A DNA stretch of 6,447 nt from Gaiellasilicea sp035645095. GTDB lineage: Bacteria; Actinomycetota; Thermoleophilia; Gaiellales; Gaiellaceae. Shown piece by piece: positions 1 to 5,692 of this stretch (position 1 is the first letter of the stretch; each line of letters begins with the position of its first letter). The position numbers were made by a program, and so were the translations under genes. Where the stretch lies: positions 1 through 6,447 of the forward strand of contig DASQNG010000142.1 in assembly GCA_035645095.1 (NCBI GenBank), in the 5' to 3' direction. The notes beneath the pieces were generated by a model. It saw only the letters and a list, made by a program, of their open reading frames with translations, did not search any database and was not told the DNA's origin.

Positions 1-54
1 GACGGCGGCCGCCTCTCCAACAAGGCGGCCGCCGGCGTCTCGTCCTCCTCCTAG
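1..54 (+). CDS. C-terminal end of an unidentified protein (partial, enters from left edge)
   Basis: Reading + frame 1 from the first base gives DGGRLSNKAAAGVSSSS followed by TAG at 52-54. All 17 sense codons end in G or C, while the other two + frames have many A/T third positions. That is the codon signature of the real genes in this window. The stop sits exactly where the convergent ybaB stops, and both TAG codons are read from the same CTAG at 51-54. That layout recurs at 3822-3825. Seventeen residues are too few to name a family. The alternative is that this is non-coding DNA downstream of ybaB, since recR often follows there, but no convincing start codon follows ybaB on the minus strand. 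Confidence 0.5.
   Translation, partial: DGGRLSNKAAAGVSSSS
4..33. repeat. Twin 10-bp palindromes forming a potential strong hairpin downstream of ybaB
   Basis: GGCGGCCGCC occurs at 4-13 and again at 24-33, separated by 10 bases. Each copy is its own reverse complement, so the two also pair with each other as a 10-bp all-GC stem with a 10-base loop. The outer GAC/GTC bases could add pairs after a small bulge. On the minus strand the hairpin begins 17 bases past the ybaB stop, so it could end the dnaX-ybaB transcript. No U-tract is visible before the window edge, so it is not a canonical intrinsic terminator. It also lies inside the probable coding end of the + strand gene, so chance recurrence of GC-rich codons is possible. 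Confidence 0.3.
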
Positions 55-374
55 AGGCCTGGCAGGCCGAGGCCCCCGAGGCCGCCTGGGAGCATTCCCT
101 GCATCTTCGACTCCATCAGCGCGTTCGCGGAACGCAGCGCCTCGTTCACCGCTGCGAGTACGAGATCCGCGAGCATCTCCGGGTCGTCCGGGTCGATCGC
201 GCGGGGGTCGATCGTGATCCCGACCACCTCGCCGGCGCCGTTGGCCTTCACCGTCACCATCCCGCCGCCGGCGGAGGCCTCGACGACCTCGCTCGCCGCC
301 TCCTCCTGTGCCTGCGCCACCTGTTGCTGCATCTGCTGTGCCTGCTTCATCAGCTTGTTCATGTCGAAGCTCAT
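51..374 (-). CDS. ybaB: YbaB/EbfC family nucleoid-associated DNA-binding protein
   Basis: This 107-residue protein matches the usual length of the YbaB/EbfC family. These are small dimeric DNA-binding proteins of the nucleoid, usually encoded directly after dnaX. It opens with MSFDMNKLMKQAQQMQQ, a Gln-rich helix at about 4-31 that is typical of the family and would form the dimer arms. A beta-sheet core with the family pattern VxVxxxGxGEVxxIxID follows at about 40-57. A helix comes next (about 66-91), then a Gly/Leu/Pro-rich tail (95-107). The start at 372-374 is chosen because its ATG overlaps the dnaX TGA as ATGA, which implies translational coupling. A clear Shine-Dalgarno, GGAGGAG, sits 8 bases upstream at 383-389. 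A longer reading of the same frame to 713 runs antiparallel through no known domain and is rejected. Its stop overlaps the stop of the convergent gene at the left edge. Confidence 0.95.
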   Translation of the reverse strand: MSFDMNKLMKQAQQMQQQVAQAQEEAASEVVEASAGGGMVTVKANGAGEVVGITIDPRAIDPDDPEMLADLVLAAVNEALRSANALMESKMQGMLPGGLGGLGLPGL

Positions 375-2002
375 GTCTGCGGCTCCTCCACTTCCCGGGC
401 GTCGAAGGTGTCCTTGAACATCGAGATCAGCGCTTCCTCGCTCAGCGGCCCGTCCGGTTCGTCCTCTGCAGCCGCGCCGCCCTCGCCGAGCGCGAGCACG
501 ACGGCGAGCTTCCGTCCGGTCACCTCGTAGAGGGCGTCGCGGATTACCGCCAGGTTCCGCGGCTCTTCCGCCTGACGGCGGTGGAAGTCGGCACTCGCGG
601 CGAACTCGAGCGTCACCGCGCCCGCGTCGAGAGCCGCCGGCCGTGCTTCGCCGAGGAGCGAGGCGACCGGAATCGAGCGCGCCTGCACCGCCGGCAGCAC
701 GGCCCGCTGCCATGCGTCCTGGAGCTGGGAGAGCTCGAGCTCCGGCGCAGCCGTCGCAGTCGCCGTCGCCTCCGGCGCCGGCTGGGGCGCTGCGGGCGTC
801 GACCGTTCCGGAGCCGCCGCCGTGCGCGGCGCTGCGGCCGGCGCGTGGACGGGCGATCCCGACGGCCGCTGCTCGAGCTGCTCGAGCCTGAAGGCGAGCG
901 ACTCGCGCGAGAGATCGGCTCCGGGTCGCGTGACCTTGACGAGCGCGAGCTCGAGCGGGAGGCGCGGGTCGCCGCCCTGGCGCAGGTCGTCCACGGCCAC
1001 GGCGAGCAGGTCGCAGAGGCGGAGCACCGTCGGCTCCGGGAGCTGGTTCGCCTGCTCGCGCAGCCGCTCCCGCGTCTCCTCCGTCACGGGCAGCGAGTCC
1101 GGAACGTGGCCCATATGCTGGACGAGGAGGAGGTGGCGTAGGTGCTCGAGCAGGTCGGTGACGAGCCGGCCCAGGTCCTGCCCCTGCTCGGCGAGCTCCT
1201 CGACGAAGACGAGGGCGCCGGCGGTGTCGCGGTCGACGATCGCGTCGCAGAGGCGGAAGAGGGCGTCCTCCTCGACCGCCCCGAGCAGCTGCAGAACCGA
1301 CTGCACGTCGATCCGGTTGCCCGTCGCCGACGCCAGCTGGTCGAGCGTCGACTCGGCGTCGCGGAAGGAGCCGCGGGCGCCGCGCGCAATCAGCGCCAGC
1401 GCGGCATCAGGGGCCTCGATGTTCTCCGCGTCACAGACGCGGCGCAGCACGCGCACGAGCTCGGGCAGCCGGGGCCGCGCGAAGACGAACGTCTGGCAGC
1501 GCGAGCGGACGGTGGGGAGCACCTTCGCGAGGTCGGTCGTGCAGAAGACGAAGACGAGGTGCGGCGGCGGCTCCTCGATCAGCTTCAGGAGCGCGTTCCA
1601 CGCGGCGTCCGTGAGCTGATGCGCCTCGTCGAGGATGTAGACCTTGTAGCGGCCCTCGGCCGGCTGCAGGACGACGCGCTCGCGGATCTCGCGGATGTCG
1701 TCGATGCCGCGCTGCGACGCTGCATCCATCTCGACGACGTCGAGCGACGTCCCGTTCGCGATCGCGACGCACGCGTGGCACACCTTGTCGGGGGTCGGCG
1801 TCGGCCCGTGCTCGCAGTTGAGCGCCTTCGCGAGGATCCGCGCCATTGACGTCTTCCCGGTCCCGCGCGGGCCGGCGAAGAGGTAGGCCTGGCGGAGCTG
1901 TCCCAGCTCGATGGCGTTCCGGAGCGTCCGCACGACCGCCTCCTGGCCGACGACGTCGTCGAAGTCCTGCGGCCGGTACTTGCGGTAGAGCGCCGTCACC
2001 AC
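371..2002 (-). CDS. dnaX: DNA polymerase III subunit tau (clamp-loader ATPase)
   Basis: The clamp-loader ATPase of the replicative polymerase loads the beta sliding clamp and tethers the core polymerases. The 543-residue protein starts MVTALYRKYRPQDFDDVVGQ, the standard DnaX opening. Visible motifs are Walker A GPRGTGKT (44-51), Walker B with DEAH (125-128), sensor-1 Thr pair (155-156), the SRC arginine-finger motif (167-169), and GSFRDAESTLDQ (211-222). The zinc-module cysteines are C63, C75 and C78. The fourth position of the E. coli pattern is Asp72. Domain III spans about 225-360. An Ala/Pro/Thr linker (about 379-418) is followed by a tau-type C-terminal domain (about 421-508) and an acidic tail. 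The start is GTG at 2000-2002, or the adjacent GTG at 1997-1999. I see no A-rich slippery site, so a frameshifted gamma form is not supported. The gene is coupled to ybaB through ATGA and diverges from the M50 protease gene. Confidence 0.97.
   Translation of the reverse strand: MVTALYRKYRPQDFDDVVGQEAVVRTLRNAIELGQLRQAYLFAGPRGTGKTSMARILAKALNCEHGPTPTPDKVCHACVAIANGTSLDVVEMDAASQRGIDDIREIRERVVLQPAEGRYKVYILDEAHQLTDAAWNALLKLIEEPPPHLVFVFCTTDLAKVLPTVRSRCQTFVFARPRLPELVRVLRRVCDAENIEAPDAALALIARGARGSFRDAESTLDQLASATGNRIDVQSVLQLLGAVEEDALFRLCDAIVDRDTAGALVFVEELAEQGQDLGRLVTDLLEHLRHLLLVQHMGHVPDSLPVTEETRERLREQANQLPEPTVLRLCDLLAVAVDDLRQGGDPRLPLELALVKVTRPGADLSRESLAFRLEQLEQRPSGSPVHAPAAAPRTAAAPERSTPAAPQPAPEATATATAAPELELSQLQDAWQRAVLPAVQARSIPVASLLGEARPAALDAGAVTLEFAASADFHRRQAEEPRNLAVIRDALYEVTGRKLAVVLALGEGGAAAEDEPDGPLSEEALISMFKDTFDAREVEEPQT
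383..389 (-). promoter_or_regulatory. Shine-Dalgarno sequence of ybaB inside the dnaX 3' end
   Basis: On the minus strand this reads GGAGGAG, followed by 8 bases and then the ATG at 374. It lies within the last dnaX codons and fixes the ybaB start. It is the only textbook ribosome binding site in the window at good spacing, which fits ybaB being an internal operon gene that needs a leader-type signal. Confidence 0.8.
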
Positions 2003-2007
2003 GGCAC

Positions 2008-2013
2008 ATCCTA
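2008..2013 (-). promoter_or_regulatory. Candidate -10 element of dnaX (TAGGAT)
   Basis: On the minus strand TAGGAT lies 5 bases before the GTG at 2002 and 8 bases before the in-frame GTG at 1999. It fits the TANNNT -10 pattern, at a distance that would place transcription initiation at or next to the start codon. The same bases contain AGGA, which could instead act as a weak Shine-Dalgarno, and a stronger GGAGGAGG lies about 16 bases upstream of the GTG. No good -35 hexamer is visible. Leadered and leaderless readings are therefore both open. Confidence 0.4.
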
Positions 2014-2036
2014 GTCGGCCTCCTCCGGTTGCCGAC
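2014..2036. repeat. Short inverted repeat in the dnaX/M50 divergent spacer
   Basis: GTCGGC at 2014-2019 and GCCGAC at 2031-2036 form a 6-bp inverted repeat with an 11-base spacer. It lies in the 59-base region between the divergent starts of dnaX and the protease gene. Its right arm falls where a dnaX -35 element would be. It could be an operator or chance GC-rich symmetry, and there is no second copy elsewhere to support either. Confidence 0.2.
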
Positions 2037-2061
2037 CTGCCGGCGCGGGAACCACGCGGGG

Positions 2062-3183
2062 GTGACGGACAGCATCCGCCTCGGGCGCATCCGCGGGATC
2101 GAGATCGGCCTCAACTGGAGCCTGCTCGTCATCTTCGCGCTGATCGTCTGGTCGCTGTCGGCGGCCGTCTTCCCGTCGCAGAACCCCGGCCTCGGCGACG
2201 GCACCTACCTCGCGATGGCGCTCGTCGCGGCCGTGCTCTTCTTCGTCTCGATCCTGCTGCACGAGCTCGGCCACGCAATCCAGGCGCAGCGCGACGGGAT
2301 GGAGATCGACGGGATCACGCTGTGGCTGTTCGGCGGGGTGGCGCGGTTTCGTGGGATGTTCCCGAGCGCTGGCGCGGAATTCCGGATCGCGCTCGCCGGC
2401 CCGGCCGTCTCGCTCCTGCTCGGGCTCGCGTTCGTGGGCCTCGCGGTGCTGCTCGACGGGCCGGCGGCCGCCGACGGCGTCGCGGCCTGGCTCGGCTACA
2501 TCAACCTCGCGCTGCTGCTCTTCAACCTCCTGCCCGCGCTGCCGCTCGACGGCGGGCGCGTGCTCCGTTCGGTGCTATGGCACTCGCGCGGCGACTTCGG
2601 CTGGGCGACGCGCATCGCCGCGTCGATCGGCCGCAGCTTCGGCTTCCTCTTCATCGTGGGCGGGCTCGCGCTCCTCATCCTGCACGGCGCGTTCAGCGGC
2701 GCCTGGCTCGCGTTCATCGGCTGGTTCCTGCTCGGCGCCGCGAGCGCGGAGAACCGCTACCTCGTCGCCCGCCAGGCGCTCGCCGGCCTCCGCGTGCGCG
2801 ACCTGATGGTGCGCGACCCCGTCACCGTCGACCCGACCCTCTCCCTCGCCCGCTTCGTCGACGACACGGCGTGGCGCCACCGCTTCACCACGTATCCCGT
2901 CGTCGAGCACGGTCGCATCGTCGGCCTGCTGCCGTTCGCACGGGTCGCGAAGGTGCCACGCGCGGAGTGGGAGACGACCCGCGTGGAGCAGTGCTACCGG
3001 CCGAAAGGCGAGCTGCTCGTCGTCGACGCCGACCAGGACGTCGTCGAGGTGCTGGCGGAGCTGGGTGCGCCGGACGCCGGCCGCGCACTCGTCTGCGACG
3101 GCGACCGCCTGGTCGGGCTCCTCTCCGTGACGGACGTGATGCGGGCGCTCCAGATCGGCCACCGACGCGCTCGAGCCGCGTGA
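2062..3183 (+). CDS. Site-2 protease family (M50) membrane metalloprotease with CBS domains
   Basis: An intramembrane zinc metalloprotease that cleaves substrates within or near the membrane. Related Rip3-like proteins in actinobacteria act in regulated proteolysis, but no substrate can be inferred here. The 373-residue protein starts at a GTG (2062-2064) giving (V/M)TDSIRLGRIRGIEIGLNWS, the family's usual N-terminus. The same frame is open back to 1846, but that stretch is antisense to dnaX and Arg/Pro-rich. Visible features are TM1 (about 17-36), the zinc motif HELGH (67-71), GGVARF (91-96), LAGPAVS (111-117), and the third zinc-ligand motif NLLPALPLDGGR (155-166, with D163). Further TM segments lie at about 194-227. 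Two CBS modules follow at about 244-300 and 305-366, and such modules often sense adenine nucleotides. Only a weak GGGA precedes the start. It diverges from dnaX, and the oxygenase gene follows 69 bases downstream. Confidence 0.93.
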   Translation: MTDSIRLGRIRGIEIGLNWSLLVIFALIVWSLSAAVFPSQNPGLGDGTYLAMALVAAVLFFVSILLHELGHAIQAQRDGMEIDGITLWLFGGVARFRGMFPSAGAEFRIALAGPAVSLLLGLAFVGLAVLLDGPAAADGVAAWLGYINLALLLFNLLPALPLDGGRVLRSVLWHSRGDFGWATRIAASIGRSFGFLFIVGGLALLILHGAFSGAWLAFIGWFLLGAASAENRYLVARQALAGLRVRDLMVRDPVTVDPTLSLARFVDDTAWRHRFTTYPVVEHGRIVGLLPFARVAKVPRAEWETTRVEQCYRPKGELLVVDADQDVVEVLAELGAPDAGRALVCDGDRLVGLLSVTDVMRALQIGHRRARAA

Positions 3184-3187
3184 AGAT

Positions 3188-3205
3188 CCTCATCTGCTGC
3201 TGAGG
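3188..3205 (+). terminator. Weak hairpin just after the protease stop codon
   Basis: CCTCA (3188-3192) pairs with TGAGG (3201-3205) across an 8-base loop, starting 5 bases past the stop at 3181-3183. The stem is short and no T-run follows, so it is at best a weak termination or RNA-stability element. It is recorded because the downstream gene seems to have its own promoter. Confidence 0.2.
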
Positions 3206-3220
3206 CAACGTTCCCCTCAC

Positions 3221-3232
3221 CAGCGGCCGCTG
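3221..3232. promoter_or_regulatory. 12-bp perfect palindrome upstream of the oxygenase gene
   Basis: CAGCGGCCGCTG is a perfect 12-bp palindrome in the 69-base gap between the protease and oxygenase genes. It ends 7 bases before the candidate -10 hexamer at 3240-3245, so it occupies the -35/spacer region where a repressor or activator commonly binds. GC-rich palindromes also arise by chance, and I see no second copy in the window. Confidence 0.3.
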
Positions 3233-3239
3233 CGCGCCC

Positions 3240-3245
3240 TACTCT
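3240..3245 (+). promoter_or_regulatory. Candidate -10 element of a leaderless oxygenase transcript (TACTCT)
   Basis: TACTCT matches TANNNT and ends 7 bases before the ATG at 3253, which places the transcription start at the start codon. No purine-rich Shine-Dalgarno sequence is present between 3233 and 3252. A leaderless mRNA explains both observations. The best -35 candidate, TCACCA at 3217-3222 with a 17-base spacer, is weak. Confidence 0.5.
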
Positions 3246-3252
3246 GCCCGGC

Positions 3253-3825
3253 ATGGCAACCGTGGAGCGACGCGAGATCGGGCGGTCCTACGAGCTCGTG
3301 CGCGGCGTGGTGCGGCCGGAGGCGGTAGACGCCGCCCTCCGCCACATCCACCTCGACGTCGCGAAGCGCGGCCTGCCGCCGGAGTGGCTCGGCGAGTGGC
3401 TGTGGACAGCGCACTGGTTCCCGCACCTCAAGTGGGACGAGCCGATCGTCTCGCTCCTCGAGCACCTGCCGGAGCGGCTGCGCACGGGGCAGCTCTGCGA
3501 CCCGCAGCTCGTGGTTCAGCCGCCGGACGCGAGCGAAGGCGTCGCGCTCGAGCCGCACGTCGACCAGGAGCCGGACTGGGCGTGCGGGCGCCGCTACCTC
3601 CGCATCGTCGGCGTCGCGCTCACGCGCAACCACGCCGGCAACGGCGGGCTCGTCGTGTGGCCGGAGGGCGCCGGTCCAGAGGCGCCGGATCTGGCCCCGG
3701 GAGACGTGATCGTGATGGACCCGCGGCTGCCGCACACGAGCGGCCTGAACCGGGAGGGCGCCATGCGCTACGCCGTCTACTTCCGCTTCCTGGAGCCGGA
3801 GGACCCCCGCCCCGGCGACGCCTAG
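3253..3825 (+). CDS. Phytanoyl-CoA dioxygenase-like Fe(II)/2-oxoglutarate oxygenase
   Basis: A small oxygenase of the PhyH-like double-stranded beta-helix superfamily. Members hydroxylate or otherwise oxidise a substrate using Fe(II), O2 and 2-oxoglutarate, and the substrate here is unknown. The 190-residue protein shows the facial triad as H102-x-D104 (in PHVDQEP) and a distal H161 (in DPRLPHTSG). R172 lies 11 residues later, in the position that usually binds the 2-oxoglutarate carboxylate. The GNGGLVVWPEG (129-139) and APGDVIVMD (148-156) strands are typical of this fold. It is shorter than many PhyH proteins (commonly 250-300 residues) but keeps the whole catalytic core. The ATG start follows a TANNNT hexamer and has no Shine-Dalgarno sequence. 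The stop overlaps that of the convergent CDF-like gene at CTAG (3822-3825). No biosynthetic neighbours indicate a pathway, and a non-oxygenase role cannot be excluded. Confidence 0.82.
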   Translation: MATVERREIGRSYELVRGVVRPEAVDAALRHIHLDVAKRGLPPEWLGEWLWTAHWFPHLKWDEPIVSLLEHLPERLRTGQLCDPQLVVQPPDASEGVALEPHVDQEPDWACGRRYLRIVGVALTRNHAGNGGLVVWPEGAGPEAPDLAPGDVIVMDPRLPHTSGLNREGAMRYAVYFRFLEPEDPRPGDA

Positions 3826-4448
3826 CAGGTCGAGCAGCAGCCCTCGCCGCGCCAGGTCTGTAGTCCCTCACGCACCGCGACTCCGGCGACGACGAGCGCC
3901 GCGGCCGGATCGAGCCACCAGAGGCCGAGGAGCGCGTTCCCGAGCAGGCCGGCGAGGACGGCCAGCGCGAGGTACGCACAGAGGAGGTTCTGCGTCCCCT
4001 CGCCGCGTGTGGCGGCGGAGCCGAGCGTCACCGCCAGGCGGCGCTTCGCGATCCCGAGCAACGGCATCCCGATCGCGCTCGACGAGACGAGCGCGATGCC
4101 GAGCCAGCTCGTCGACGGCTCGTCTCGGACGACGAGCGTGTGCACGGCCTCGGCTGTGACGTACGGTGCCAGGAGGAAGAACTGGAGCGCAACGAGCTTC
4201 TGCGCGCGCTCCTCCGCGGCGTGCGAGAGGAGGCGGGAGCCGGTGAAGCGCCACACGATCACAAGGCTCGCGACGCCCTCGACGACCGAGTCGAGGCCAA
4301 AGGAGACGAGCGCGATCGACCCGGCCATGACGCCGGCGACGAGTGCGATCGCGCCCTCGGCTCCCATCCACGCGAGGCTGAGCCAGGAGAGGATCCGGGC
4401 GCGCCGCGCGGCGGCGTACCACCCGGCCGGAAGCTGCGCGACGTCCAC
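3822..4448 (-). CDS. CDF-like cation transporter, transmembrane-only, with Cys-rich C-terminus
   Basis: A 208-residue integral membrane protein resembling actinobacterial cation-efflux (CDF) family proteins. About six TM segments can be drawn at 20-40, 42-66, 85-106, 115-135, 153-174 and 175-191. The second carries FGLDSVVEG (50-58), the counterpart of the CDF TM2 metal-site motif, with D53 and E57. The expected TM5 His/Asp pair is absent; that region reads EGTQNLLCAY (150-159). The cytoplasmic C-terminal domain of canonical CDFs (about 300 residues in total) is also missing. The protein ends in GEGCCSTC, giving C204, C205 and C208 as possible soft-metal ligands. Zinc, cadmium or cobalt transport is therefore only a family-level guess. 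The start is GTG at 4446-4448, with TACCGT 7 bases upstream and no Shine-Dalgarno sequence. It lies 23 bases after the MFS gene and is probably co-transcribed with it. Confidence 0.8.
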   Translation of the reverse strand: MDVAQLPAGWYAAARRARILSWLSLAWMGAEGAIALVAGVMAGSIALVSFGLDSVVEGVASLVIVWRFTGSRLLSHAAEERAQKLVALQFFLLAPYVTAEAVHTLVVRDEPSTSWLGIALVSSSAIGMPLLGIAKRRLAVTLGSAATRGEGTQNLLCAYLALAVLAGLLGNALLGLWWLDPAAALVVAGVAVREGLQTWRGEGCCSTC

Positions 4449-4455
4449 GGAGCCG

Positions 4456-4461
4456 ACGGTA
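4456..4461 (-). promoter_or_regulatory. Candidate -10 element before the CDF-like gene (TACCGT)
   Basis: On the minus strand TACCGT fits TANNNT and ends exactly 7 bases before the GTG at 4448, the same geometry as at the oxygenase gene. No Shine-Dalgarno sequence lies between the MFS stop and this start. The hexamer sits in the 23-base MFS/CDF spacer, so it would be an internal promoter giving a leaderless CDF transcript in addition to any read-through. No -35 is visible in the GC-rich MFS 3' end. Confidence 0.4.
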
Positions 4462-4471
4462 GCGCGCCGGA

Positions 4472-5686
4472 CTATGCGGCCGCCGGCGCCCGCCCGAGCG
4501 TCCGCAGGCGGAGCATCGCGGCGGCGCCGAAGGCCGGACCTGCGGCGAGGACGGCGAACGCGAGTGGCCACCCGCCGGCGTGGACGAGCGTGGGCACGAG
4601 CCAGATCGTGACGGTGGTCAGCGCGAAGCCGGTCGCGAGCTGCAGCGTCAGCGCTGTGCCAACGTACGCCTGCTCCGCGTGCTCGGTGACGAGGGTCGAG
4701 AACTGCGCCGAGTCCGCGATTACGCTTGCGCCCCAGAGCACGCCGACGGCGAGCGCGAGCGGGGTGGGGAGAAAGGCGATCGTGAGCGCGCACAGGCCCG
4801 AGACGCCGAGCGCGACCAGCGTGCTCTCGGCGCGGCCCCAGCGGTCGCTCGCGAGGCCGCCGAGGACGCAGCCGACGCCGCCGGCCGCGATCACGGCGAA
4901 GGTGGCGAGCGCCGCTGCACGCCCGTCGAGGAGCTCGTCTCGCGTGAAGATGAGGAACCAGGTCCACATCGCGAAGAGCTCCCACATGTGCCCGAAGTAG
5001 CCGAGCGAGGCGAGGCGGACGCCGCGGTTGCGGAACACGAGCCCGATCTGCCGCGGGTCGAACGCGCCACGGGGGAACGGGTACGGCCCTTCCGGGACGC
5101 CGAGCGCGGCGAGCCCGCCGCCGAGCGCGGTCAGGGCCGAGGTGGCGACGACGACCGGCCGCCAGCCGACGCCGCCGATCCCGTTGACGAGGTGCGGGAG
5201 CGACGACCCCACCGCGATCGCGCCGGCGAGGACGCCGAGGGCCGTCCCGCGGCCGCGGCGGAACCAGGTCGCCATCAGCTTGAACGCCGGCGGGTACACG
5301 CCGGCGAGGAAGAACCCGGTGAGCGCCCGCAAGGGGATCGCGCCCGCGGCGCCGTCGACGGTGAGGAGGAGCAGGTTCGCAGTCGCCGCGCCGAGCGCAC
5401 CGACGAGGATCGTCCGGTGCGGCGGCAGCACGTCGGTCAGCGTCAGCGCCGAGGAGAGGAGCGCGCCGGCGACGAAGCCGAGCTGCACCGAGATCGTCAG
5501 CCACGAGCCTGCCGTGGTCGAGAGGCCCCAGTCCTCGCGCAGCTGCGGGAGCACCGCCGACGCCGAGAACCAGGTCGACATCGAGAGCGTCAGCGCGAGC
5601 GCGAGGAGGCCGAGCGCCGCCCCCGCCCGGCGTCGACGCGGCCCGCCGGGCACGAGGCCACGCTCGCCGGTGCCGTCCCGTCGCAC
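4472..5686 (-). CDS. MFS transporter, substrate unknown
   Basis: A 404-residue major facilitator superfamily permease with a basic N-terminus (RRRR at 17-20), then about 12 hydrophobic segments, the usual MFS length and topology. The first segment leads into MSTWFSASAVLPQL (36-49). Around 124-151 comes GFFLAGVYPPAF followed by FRRGRGTALG, then SSLPHLVNG (161-169). A longer cytoplasmic loop (about 197-222) separates the two halves. The second half opens with GYFGHMWELFAMWTWF (229-244) and has a motif-A-like loop GGLASDRWGRAES (276-288). These features resemble NarK/CynX-type anion or small-molecule MFS proteins only loosely, so no substrate is assigned. The start is GTG at 5684-5686, with a -10-like hexamer just upstream. 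The GTG at codon 12 (5651-5653) is an alternative. The CDF-like gene follows 23 bases downstream, and the broken MFS-cNMP gene diverges from it. Confidence 0.88.
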   Translation of the reverse strand: MRRDGTGERGLVPGGPRRRRAGAALGLLALALTLSMSTWFSASAVLPQLREDWGLSTTAGSWLTISVQLGFVAGALLSSALTLTDVLPPHRTILVGALGAATANLLLLTVDGAAGAIPLRALTGFFLAGVYPPAFKLMATWFRRGRGTALGVLAGAIAVGSSLPHLVNGIGGVGWRPVVVATSALTALGGGLAALGVPEGPYPFPRGAFDPRQIGLVFRNRGVRLASLGYFGHMWELFAMWTWFLIFTRDELLDGRAAALATFAVIAAGGVGCVLGGLASDRWGRAESTLVALGVSGLCALTIAFLPTPLALAVGVLWGASVIADSAQFSTLVTEHAEQAYVGTALTLQLATGFALTTVTIWLVPTLVHAGGWPLAFAVLAAGPAFGAAAMLRLRTLGRAPAAA

Positions 5687-5692
5687 GCGGCG

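Noticed and set aside
1..50. Start of recR after ybaB on the minus strand, as in many dnaX-ybaB-recR operons
   Set aside because: A GGAGGAGG follows the ybaB stop, but no ATG or GTG lies at useful distance and nothing resembles the RecR N-terminus. The + frame has the coding signature instead.
375..713. N-terminal extension of ybaB to 713
   Set aside because: It overlaps dnaX in another frame and has shadow-like Arg/Ala/Gly composition. The ATGA overlap and Shine-Dalgarno fix the start at 374, giving the family's normal length.
758..868. Programmed frameshift site producing a DnaX gamma form in the linker region
   Set aside because: No A-rich or other classical slippery heptamer is visible in this GC-rich linker, so a shorter product is not supported.
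308..1849. Long + strand frames antisense to dnaX (308-1141, 822-1619, 1142-1849)
   Set aside because: Arg/Glu-rich shadow translations with no start signals or motifs. The minus strand DnaX motifs are unambiguous.
1846..2061. 72-codon N-terminal extension of the M50 protease frame starting at 1846
   Set aside because: It is antisense to the start of dnaX, is Arg/Gly/Pro-rich without hydrophobic or domain character, and precedes the N-terminus expected for the family. The GTG at 2062 is preferred.
4449..4471. Intrinsic terminator between the MFS and CDF-like genes
   Set aside because: The 23-base gap holds no stem-loop with a T-run, so I treat the genes as one transcript with a possible internal promoter.
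3253..5686. A novel multi-gene metabolic or defence system formed by the oxygenase, CDF-like and MFS genes
   Set aside because: The oxygenase is convergent with the other two, no core biosynthetic, toxin or nuclease gene is present, and the MFS/CDF pairing alone does not define a system.
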